NCBI GenBank assembly: GCA_014239505.1
Contig: JAAZYT010000069.1
Span: forward strand, 1-12,995
Length of the DNA: 12,995 nucleotides
Source of the DNA: Fidelibacterota bacterium
GTDB taxonomy: Bacteria; Fidelibacterota; Marinisomatia; Marinisomatales; TCS55
Direction of reading: 5' to 3'
The notes beneath the pieces were generated by a model. That model saw only the letters and a list, made by a program, of their open reading frames with translations, was not told where the DNA came from and searched no databases. Below are positions 7,161 to 12,995 of the stretch, in pieces (the first letter of the stretch is position 1; each line of letters begins with the position of its first letter). The position numbers and the translations under genes are program-made.

Positions 7161-8540
7161 TTGGCCAAACTAAATTTAACAAAAAAGAAAAAATGGATAA
7201 TTGTTGGAGGTAGTGCCTTACTTGCTATCATGATATTTTTTAGCTTAGGTAAAGACAATACAGAGGTTATTAAAGTTGAGACAGAAAAAGTAAGTCGTCA
7301 AACAGTTATACATAAGGTAAATGCTAGTGGAAAAATTAAACCTGAAACTGAAGTTAAAATTTCTGCAACATCCTCTGCGTGGATTGATACAATTACGGTC
7401 AATGAAGGTGATTTTGTAAAAAAAGGGAAGCATCTTATAACCCTTGATCGAAAACAGCTTCTTGCTAATTATAACTCAACTGCATCTTCTGTTCGCTCAG
7501 CTGAAGCACGTGTAAAACAAGAGTTGGCCGCTAAAATACGTGTTGAAAATATGTACGAACAAAACTTAGCCTCCGATCAAGAATTAGAAAGAGTGGAAGC
7601 ATCATTCCAAATCGCTAAGAGTTCTTTAGAGCAAGCAAAATCATCACTTGAATCTCGAAAAGATGATCTAGATAAAGCTCGAATTGTAGCACCTCAAGAT
7701 GGAATAGTAACGGCCGTGAACAAAGAAGTCGGTGAGATGGCTGTTGGAGGAATGTTTCAAGCTGAGATTCTTATGATTATTGCAGATTTAAATCGAATGG
7801 AAGTAATTGTAGATGTGAATGAAAATGATGTTGTCTCTGTTTCATTAGGTGACACTACAGAAATTGAGATTGATGCATTTCAAGACACTTTATTTTATGG
7901 AGTAGTTAGTGAAATTGCACATATGGCGCAAACCTCGGCCATGGGGTCTGCTGAACAGGTTACTAATTTTGAAGTGAAGATAAGAATTATAGATGTTCCG
8001 GATGGAATTCGTCCAGGTATGAGTGCTACAGCAAATATTATTACAGATAAAAAGTTAGATGTTTTGGCTATTCCTATTCAAAGCTTGACAGCTCGCCCAG
8101 AAGGATCAGAAAAAAATACTTTTGGAAAAGGAAATAGTTCAAAGAGAGGTACTAGTAATGATGAAGGGAAAAAACCTAAAGCAAAAAAAATGGAGGAGTT
8201 GGTTTTTGTATTGAGTGATAAACTTGCTGGAGTATTAAGAAATGGAAAACTTACTGAAATAGATCAAAAGCAAAAAGAAGCTAAGCTTTCTAAAGATGCA
8301 AAAGTAGTTCACATTCGCCCAATTAAAGTGGGTATTTCATCTGAAACACATTATGAAGTATTAAATGGACTTAAAGAAGGCGATGATATTGTCACAGGTT
8401 CTTATCGCGCAATTAGCAAAGATCTTTCTCATAATAAAGTAGTAACTACTGGTGATGATAAAGAAAAAAGTAAAGGTGGGTTTAAAATTCAAATTGGTGG
8501 CTCTAAAAATGAATCTGAGGATTCAGATTCAAAGCAATAA
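7161..8540 (+). CDS. MacA/HlyD-type periplasmic adaptor (membrane fusion protein)
   Basis: A 459-residue membrane fusion protein linking the inner-membrane transporter to the TolC channel. A Lys-rich start and one transmembrane helix (12-29) anchor it. The barrel-sandwich (lipoyl-like) halves lie at about 62-96 and 173-210, the second with ARIVAPQDGIVTAVNKEVGE (173-192). Between them is a coiled-coil hairpin (97-172). A beta-barrel domain follows (212-295, ending IRPGMSATANI). The membrane-proximal domain is at about 347-430 and includes GLKEGDDIVTG (403-413). Two features are odd: a low-complexity insert rich in Lys, Gly and Ser at about 312-346, between the beta-barrel and membrane-proximal domains, and a charged 29-residue tail (431-459). 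The start is TTG, chosen because of the strong ribosome binding site and because it precedes the anchor. Gene order and the MacB-like partners place it in the MacA group rather than with RND adaptors. Confidence 0.92.
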   Translation: MAKLNLTKKKKWIIVGGSALLAIMIFFSLGKDNTEVIKVETEKVSRQTVIHKVNASGKIKPETEVKISATSSAWIDTITVNEGDFVKKGKHLITLDRKQLLANYNSTASSVRSAEARVKQELAAKIRVENMYEQNLASDQELERVEASFQIAKSSLEQAKSSLESRKDDLDKARIVAPQDGIVTAVNKEVGEMAVGGMFQAEILMIIADLNRMEVIVDVNENDVVSVSLGDTTEIEIDAFQDTLFYGVVSEIAHMAQTSAMGSAEQVTNFEVKIRIIDVPDGIRPGMSATANIITDKKLDVLAIPIQSLTARPEGSEKNTFGKGNSSKRGTSNDEGKKPKAKKMEELVFVLSDKLAGVLRNGKLTEIDQKQKEAKLSKDAKVVHIRPIKVGISSETHYEVLNGLKEGDDIVTGSYRAISKDLSHNKVVTTGDDKEKSKGGFKIQIGGSKNESEDSDSKQ

Positions 8541-8542
8541 TT

Positions 8543-9250
8543 ATGCCTGATTTAATAAGCTTAGATAAAATTAAACGTCACTACGATGTTGGTGGTGAAA
8601 TAGTTAGAGCGCTAGATGGTGTGGATCTTACTATTAAACAAAATGAATACATTTCTATTATGGGTCCTTCTGGCTCAGGTAAATCTACATTAATGAATAT
8701 GATTGGTTGTTTAGACTCTCCTTCAGAAGGAATCTATGAGTTTGAAGGTGAACTAGTTCATGAAATGGATGATAATCAACTAGCATCGATTAGAAACAGA
8801 AAAATTGGGTTTGTTTTTCAAACCTTTAATCTTTTACCAAAAGCAACAGCTCTTAGAAATGTTGAGGTTCCGTTAATTTATGCTAACATGTCCAGAAGAG
8901 ATCGAATTCAAAAAGCTGAAAAAGCACTTATTGCAGTTGGACTAAAAGAAAGAATGCATCATAAGCCAAATGAACTTTCAGGTGGTCAAAGGCAACGCGT
9001 AGCAATTGCTAGAGCACTTGTGAATGATCCGTCAATAATTTTAGCTGATGAGCCTACTGGTAACTTAGATTCCAAAAGTGGTGTTGAGATTATGAAAATT
9101 CTAGATACTTTACATGATTCTGGTAATACAATAATTTTGGTTACTCATGAAGAGTACATTGCAAATCATGCTGATCGTTCAATTCATTTATTTGATGGAA
9201 AGATAAAAGAAGATCGTAAGACAAATAAAGTAAAAAGCGTTGATCAATGA
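8543..9250 (+). CDS. ABC transporter ATPase, LolD/MacB type
   Basis: A 235-residue nucleotide-binding subunit that powers the exporter from the cytoplasmic side. All motifs are intact: Walker A GPSGSGKST (41-49), Q-loop Gln93 in VFQTFNLLP, signature LSGGQRQRVAIARAL (145-159), Walker B IILADEP (165-171), D-loop NLD (174-176) and switch His202 in VTHE. The sequence NLLPKATALRNVEVPLIY (96-113) is the pattern of the MacB/LolD/FtsE group, whose ATPases work by a mechanotransmission cycle with a four-helix permease. It starts two bases after the adaptor stop with no clear ribosome binding site, and overlaps the first permease gene as ATGA at 9247-9250. The product is a stand-alone ATPase, unlike E. 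coli MacB, where it is fused to the permease. Lipoprotein release (LolCDE) is a less likely role, given the adaptor and TolC genes in the same operon. Confidence 0.95.
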   Translation: MPDLISLDKIKRHYDVGGEIVRALDGVDLTIKQNEYISIMGPSGSGKSTLMNMIGCLDSPSEGIYEFEGELVHEMDDNQLASIRNRKIGFVFQTFNLLPKATALRNVEVPLIYANMSRRDRIQKAEKALIAVGLKERMHHKPNELSGGQRQRVAIARALVNDPSIILADEPTGNLDSKSGVEIMKILDTLHDSGNTIILVTHEEYIANHADRSIHLFDGKIKEDRKTNKVKSVDQ

Positions 9251-10464
9251 TAGGTTTATTTTGGGAAAATTTTCGAATTTCTTTAGGTTCTATATTTGCA
9301 AATAAGACCCGGTCCATTTTAACAGCATTAGGTATAGTTATTGGAGTTCTGTCAGTTACGTTGATGGGGACGCTCATTTCAGGTTTAGATAAAACTTTTG
9401 AAAAAAGTATGGCTGGTTTTCGCAGTGATGTTCTTCTTCTTAGTCGCATGGAATGGTTTAGTGGTGATACTGATTGGTGGGAGATGCGTAATCGACCAAG
9501 GATGAAAGAAGATTATGGACAAAAATTATTAGCTCGATCACAATTTGTAGAAGCGGTCGCTCCTGTATCTGAAAGAGGCGGGAGTATTATTCGAGATGAT
9601 CGCAGAATTGATTCTAGATTTTTTGGGACGACAACATCATATTTAGCTACTAATTCTTCAACAGAAATCGAACAAGGACGTTTTTTTACTGATGGAGAGA
9701 ATCGTTCTGGTGCAAGAGTATTGGTGATTGGTGGCGATGTGGCAGATGCATTATTTCCTAACGAAGATCCTTTAGATAAATATGTTAAAATAGGAAATTA
9801 TAAATTTCGTGTTATTGGTATTTTAAAAAAAATGGGAAAATTTATGGGTATGTTCAGCATGGATAACCAAGCAACAATGCCAATGGGTACTTATAAGCGA
9901 CTGTATGCTCGACGTGGTTGGATGACTCTTCGTGTTAAGGTAAATACAACAGATGTAGAAACTGCTAAAGGAGATGTAAGGGGTATAATTCGAAATATTA
10001 GAAGGCTAAAACCTACAGAAAAAGATAATTTTGGAATAAACCAATCTTCCACATTAGAAGCACAATACAAAGCAATTAAATTGGCTATTGGAGGTACGGG
10101 AATTTTTATTACGGCTCTTTCTTTGATCGTAGGTGGGATTGGAATTATGAATATTATGTTTGTTTCTGTTAAAGAAAGAACTAGAGAGATTGGTGTAAGA
10201 AAAGCCCTTGGTGCCACAAAAAATATGATTTTAGGTCAGTTTTTGATGGAAGCAATAATGATTTGTTTAATTGCAGGTCTATTTGGTATGGGAATAGCTT
10301 ATGGGCTAAGTATTATAATAAATAATTTTTTCCCATCATCTATGCCAATGGGACTAGCTGTTGGAGCAATAATATTAAGCGTTATTATTGGAGTGATATC
10401 AGGTTTAGTCCCTTCATATCGTGCAGCTCGTTTAGATCCAATTGATGCCTTGAGATACGAATAA
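9247..10464 (+). CDS. MacB/FtsX-type ABC permease, first of two
   Basis: A 405-residue inner-membrane permease with the MacB topology. Helix 1 is at about 23-45 (after NKTRSILTALGIVIGV). A periplasmic core domain spans about 46-278. Three C-terminal helices lie at about 280-306, 331-357 and 368-388. The conserved GGIGIMNIMFVSVKERTREI (296-315), then GVRKALGAT (316-324), carries the coupling region that contacts the ATPase, and the protein ends with the family's YRAARLDPIDALRYE. The periplasmic domain has a Trp-rich stretch at 69-78 (EWFSGDTDWW) absent from the second permease. It overlaps the ATPase gene by 4 bp and the next permease gene by 1 bp, so all three are probably translated together. 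A four-helix permease must dimerise, and pairing with the second permease is the simplest reading. The substrate is unknown. Confidence 0.93.
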   Translation: MIGLFWENFRISLGSIFANKTRSILTALGIVIGVLSVTLMGTLISGLDKTFEKSMAGFRSDVLLLSRMEWFSGDTDWWEMRNRPRMKEDYGQKLLARSQFVEAVAPVSERGGSIIRDDRRIDSRFFGTTTSYLATNSSTEIEQGRFFTDGENRSGARVLVIGGDVADALFPNEDPLDKYVKIGNYKFRVIGILKKMGKFMGMFSMDNQATMPMGTYKRLYARRGWMTLRVKVNTTDVETAKGDVRGIIRNIRRLKPTEKDNFGINQSSTLEAQYKAIKLAIGGTGIFITALSLIVGGIGIMNIMFVSVKERTREIGVRKALGATKNMILGQFLMEAIMICLIAGLFGMGIAYGLSIIINNFFPSSMPMGLAVGAIILSVIIGVISGLVPSYRAARLDPIDALRYE

Positions 10465-11720
10465 TGGCTCAATTCTCCCAATTAAAAAGCAGTATTAGAG
10501 AAAGCTTTCGAATGGCGATTGAATCCATTCGTCAGAATAAACTTCGTTCACTTTTAACTCTTCTTGGAATAAGTATTGGTGTATTCTCTGTTATTGGTGT
10601 TATGACTGCTATTCGAACATTGGAATCATCAGTTACTTCTCAATTAGATATTCTTGGAACCAATACATTTACTATTAATAAATCTCCGGCTATACAAGTA
10701 CATGGTCCAGGAGGAAATAAAAAAATTCGTAAGCGAAAAAATATAACCTATGCGCATTATGAAGAAATGAAAAGAAGAGCCACGCTACCTTTGAGAGTTA
10801 GCGTCTTTGATGAAACTGGAGAAAGGAACATTCGATATAAAGATAAAACTTTAAAAAAATCAGCTCAAATATTTGGTTCTGATGAGTGGGCTTTACGCTC
10901 TTTAAATACATATCTTGCTGATGGACGAAATTTCACAACGGATGATATTCGTTATGCTCGAAATGTGACTATCCTTGGCCCAGATATTGTTGATATTTTA
11001 TTTCCCTTTGAAGACCCTATTGGAAAATCCGTTAAGATTAAAGGAATTGATTATACGGTTATTGGAGTAACGGAACGTAAAGGGCAGGCTTTTGGCCAAA
11101 GTCAGGATTATTTTCTAAGTATACCTATTTCATTATATGTGCAAAGATTTAAAAGTAAATGGACATCTCTAGGTATAACTTTTGAAGCGCAATCGACTGA
11201 AATGTATGATAAGACTATGGATGAAGCCATTGGTTTAATGCGTTTAGTAAGAAAAGTACCTGTTGGAGAAGAAAATGATTTTGAAGTTATTTCAAATGAA
11301 GAACTACTGAATACCTTTGCGGGTTTTACTGGTGGCATCAAGCTCTTTGCGGGCTCGGTCAGTGTTATTGCATTGCTTGTGGCAGGTATAGGTATTATGA
11401 ATATTATGCTTGTCTCAGTAACCGAAAGAATTAAAGAAATAGGTATAAGAAAAGCAATCGGAGCTACCAAAAGAGATATTCTTAGTCAATTTTTAATGGA
11501 AGCGATATTTTTAAGCCAGTTTGGTGGAGTTGTTGGGGTTATTTTAGGTGTGGCAGGTGGAAACTTAGTAGCTGTTTTACTAAAAGTACCTGCAGTAATT
11601 CCCATGGACTGGGCATTTTATGGTATGGCTGTTTGTTCATTTATTGGTATTGGTTTTGGAATCTATCCAGCTTATCGAGCTGCAAATCTAGATCCAATTG
11701 AATCTTTAAGGTTCGAATAG
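10464..11720 (+). CDS. MacB/FtsX-type ABC permease, second of two
   Basis: A 418-residue paralogue of the preceding permease with the same layout: helix 1 at 31-53, periplasmic domain at about 54-287, and helices at about 289-317, 340-372 and 380-403. It has GIGIMNIMLVSVTERIKEIG (308-327), then IRKAIGAT (328-335), and ends YRAANLDPIESLRFE, closely matching its partner. The helices and coupling motifs are well kept, while the periplasmic domain is clearly different, with a basic stretch at 84-92 (GNKKIRKRK). The pair probably arose by duplication and then specialised into two halves of a heterodimer. The gene begins inside the previous stop (TAATG, 10462-10466). It is the last gene of the exporter operon, followed by a short stem-loop and 162 bp without a recognised gene. 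Confidence 0.93.
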   Translation: MAQFSQLKSSIRESFRMAIESIRQNKLRSLLTLLGISIGVFSVIGVMTAIRTLESSVTSQLDILGTNTFTINKSPAIQVHGPGGNKKIRKRKNITYAHYEEMKRRATLPLRVSVFDETGERNIRYKDKTLKKSAQIFGSDEWALRSLNTYLADGRNFTTDDIRYARNVTILGPDIVDILFPFEDPIGKSVKIKGIDYTVIGVTERKGQAFGQSQDYFLSIPISLYVQRFKSKWTSLGITFEAQSTEMYDKTMDEAIGLMRLVRKVPVGEENDFEVISNEELLNTFAGFTGGIKLFAGSVSVIALLVAGIGIMNIMLVSVTERIKEIGIRKAIGATKRDILSQFLMEAIFLSQFGGVVGVILGVAGGNLVAVLLKVPAVIPMDWAFYGMAVCSFIGIGFGIYPAYRAANLDPIESLRFE

Positions 11721-11734
11721 CTCTATTTTATACT

Positions 11735-11752
11735 TTCTTGTAGCAACAAGAA
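11735..11752 (+). terminator. Stem-loop after the exporter operon, possible weak terminator
   Basis: A perfect 7-bp stem TTCTTGT / ACAAGAA closes an AGCA loop, 14 bases after the last permease stop. A T-rich run comes about 23 bases later (around 11775-11785) rather than directly after the stem, so it is not a standard intrinsic terminator. It may only attenuate transcription or protect the 3' end. Confidence 0.3.
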
Positions 11753-11793
11753 GATTCAGTTAAATTTAAGATATATTTTTTATTTAATTATTT

Positions 11794-11883
11794 ATGATTG
11801 ACGTTGGGTATAGAAATGAACTGCTTGGTTTGATTTTTTCATCCGTCGCATCTTTCCCTCTAATTGAATTGGTTGGTGAATAA
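11794..11883 (+). CDS. Possible 29-codon small ORF upstream of kdsB
   Basis: An ATG-started frame reads MIDVGYRNELLGLIFSSVAS then FPLIELVGE and stops at TAA 11881-11883, overlapping the kdsB ATG as TAATG, the same junction used elsewhere in the window. It has no visible ribosome binding site and no family I recognise. The middle (about residues 10-18) is hydrophobic. It could be a leader peptide coupling translation into kdsB, or chance. Confidence 0.25.
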   Translation: MIDVGYRNELLGLIFSSVASFPLIELVGE

Positions 11884-12584
11884 TGCCAAAAGCAATTGGA
11901 ATAATTCCCGCAAGATTACACTCGACTAGGTTTCCCAAAAAAATCCTTCAACTTATTGATGGCAAACCAATGGTAGTGCATGTTTATGAACAAGCTAAGA
12001 AGGCTAAATTATTAGATGATGTTATTATAGCAATTGATTCAAAAGAAACTGAATTAGCTCTTAAGCCCTTTAAGGTTAAAACAGTTATGACTTCAGATAA
12101 ACATATTTCAGGGACGGATAGGATTGAAGAAGTATCACGGGAGATTGAAGTGGATATTATAGTAAATATTCAAGGTGATGAACCGATGATTGATCCAAGA
12201 TTGATTGATACATTAGTTAATGAACTATCAGATTCTTCTATTGATTTAGCAACAGTAGGGGGAATGAAGATGGATGCAAAAAGTTTAAATGATGTTAATA
12301 CAGTAAAAGTTCTGCTAGATAGGGATGGATTTGCAGTAAATTTCAGACGTGAACCAGTTGAAACTGAGGCTGGAGGTTATTACCATCATATGGGAATATA
12401 TGCTTATACAAAATCAACTTTAGAACGATTTGTTAAATTAGAAGCATCTGAAAAAGAAAAAGAACTAAAATTAGAGCAGTTCAGAGCATTAGATAATGGT
12501 ATTCCTATAAAAGTAATCCTGATAGAAAAAGTTATTAAGGGAATTGATACGATGGATGATTTAAAACAGCTTAAGGCACTATAA
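11883..12584 (+). CDS. kdsB: 3-deoxy-manno-octulosonate cytidylyltransferase (CMP-Kdo synthetase), divergent
   Basis: A 233-residue cytoplasmic enzyme that activates Kdo with CTP to CMP-Kdo for the lipopolysaccharide core. Family motifs are IIPARLHSTRFPKKIL (7-22, CTP site), MTSDKHISGTDRIEE (69-83), NIQGDEPMI (95-103, metal-binding Asp99), YYHHMGIYAYTKSTLERF (166-183), LEQFRALDNGIPI (197-209) and GIDTMDDL (220-227). It is slightly shorter than the usual roughly 245-255 residues. The sugar-site region is altered: where most KdsB proteins have a YFSR...IP sequence, this one has NFRREPVE (153-160), and the loop after it is short. A related acid sugar, such as an 8-amino Kdo, is therefore possible as substrate, though Kdo remains most likely. 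The ATG has only a weak upstream site (GGTTGGTGA). Its stop directly abuts the start of pyrG, whose product supplies CTP. Confidence 0.88.
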   Translation: MPKAIGIIPARLHSTRFPKKILQLIDGKPMVVHVYEQAKKAKLLDDVIIAIDSKETELALKPFKVKTVMTSDKHISGTDRIEEVSREIEVDIIVNIQGDEPMIDPRLIDTLVNELSDSSIDLATVGGMKMDAKSLNDVNTVKVLLDRDGFAVNFRREPVETEAGGYYHHMGIYAYTKSTLERFVKLEASEKEKELKLEQFRALDNGIPIKVILIEKVIKGIDTMDDLKQLKAL

Positions 12585-12995
12585 ATGGCAAAATTACCTG
12601 TAAAGTATATTTTTGTTTTAGGAGGGGTTATCTCTGGATTAGGGAAGGGGATTGCCGCTGCTTCTATTGGATATTTATTAAAAAGTGCCGGACTTCGTGT
12701 AACTATTCTAAAGCTTGATCCATACCTTAATGTCGATCCTGGAACGATGAACCCTTATCAACATGGAGAAGTATTTGTTCTAGATGATGGTTCAGAAACT
12801 GATCTTGATCTTGGACATTATGAAAGATTTATTGATATTAACATGAGCAAAAACAATAATGCTACATCTGGTCAAGTGTACAGTACTGTTTTAGGCCGTG
12901 AAAGAAGGGGAGATTATCTCGGTGCCACTATCCAAGTGATACCTCACATCACTAATGAAATTATTGATCGAATTAAGGCGGTTAATAAACCTAAA
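12585..12995 (+). CDS. pyrG: CTP synthase, 5' part (runs off the window)
   Basis: The first 137 codons of CTP synthase, open to the right edge; the family's usual length is about 530-550 residues. It amidates UTP to CTP using ATP and glutamine. Only the N-terminal synthetase (amidoligase) domain is in view. It shows the P-loop GGVISGLGKGI (13-23), KLDPYLNVDPGTMNPYQHGE (43-62), VFVLDDGSETDLDLGHYERF (63-82, with the metal-binding Asp) and RERRGDYLGATIQVIPHIT (105-123). The P-loop has Gly18 where E. coli PyrG has Ser. The glutaminase domain lies outside the window. The ATG follows the kdsB stop with no gap, and AAGG at 12573-12576 is a fitting ribosome binding site. Pairing with kdsB links CTP supply to CMP-Kdo synthesis; in many Gram-negatives pyrG is followed by kdsA. 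Confidence 0.97.
   Translation, partial: MAKLPVKYIFVLGGVISGLGKGIAAASIGYLLKSAGLRVTILKLDPYLNVDPGTMNPYQHGEVFVLDDGSETDLDLGHYERFIDINMSKNNNATSGQVYSTVLGRERRGDYLGATIQVIPHITNEIIDRIKAVNKPK

Noticed and set aside
9141..11470. Antisense open frames over the permease genes
   Set aside because: They lie wholly or almost wholly opposite well-supported conserved genes, have no recognisable domains or ribosome binding sites, and are shadows of the coding strand.

Overview
The window is AT-rich chromosomal DNA in which every recognisable gene is on the + strand. It encodes outer-membrane functions (a TonB-dependent receptor, a lipoprotein, a TolC-family channel) and a CMP-Kdo synthetase, so the cell is Gram-negative with Kdo-type lipopolysaccharide. 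The long HD-domain CCA/poly(A) polymerase-type tRNA nucleotidyltransferase and the receptor with an N-terminal carboxypeptidase-regulatory-like domain point to the Bacteroidota/Marinimicrobia (FCB) side of the tree. The phylum is inferred from protein style and cannot be settled from this sequence alone.

Layout. Positions 3-44 look like the last codons of an upstream gene. A DCC-family thiol-disulfide oxidoreductase (45-434) follows. Next comes a tightly coupled group: CCA tRNA nucleotidyltransferase (504-1955), TonB-dependent receptor (1952-4171) and lipoprotein (4171-5022), with ATGA and TAATG overlaps. After a 100-bp gap with a strong ribosome binding site comes a second operon: a Yip1-type membrane protein (5123-5839), a TolC-family outer-membrane channel (5851-7149), a MacA/HlyD-type periplasmic adaptor (7161-8540), a LolD/MacB-type ATPase (8543-9250) and two different MacB/FtsX-type permeases in tandem (9247-10464 and 10464-11720). 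After a 162-bp gap come kdsB (11883-12584) and the 5' part of pyrG (12585 to the window edge).

How they work together. The 5123-11720 operon holds all parts of a MacAB-TolC-like trans-envelope exporter, powered by one ATPase with a probable heterodimeric permease; the Yip1 protein is an unexplained extra member. The receptor and lipoprotein form an envelope pair of unknown ligand. kdsB consumes CTP and pyrG makes CTP, so the last two genes form a Kdo-activation unit.

Most notable observations: the TolC gene has no ATG/GTG/TTG start that would keep its signal peptide and apparently begins at ATT; the CCA enzyme has Glu in place of the first catalytic Asp of its DxD motif; the tandem permeases are diverged; the adaptor carries a Lys/Gly/Ser-rich insert; and kdsB has an altered sugar-site loop. 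I saw no tRNA or rRNA gene, CRISPR array, insertion sequence or phage gene. There is no gene-free stretch longer than 300 bases.
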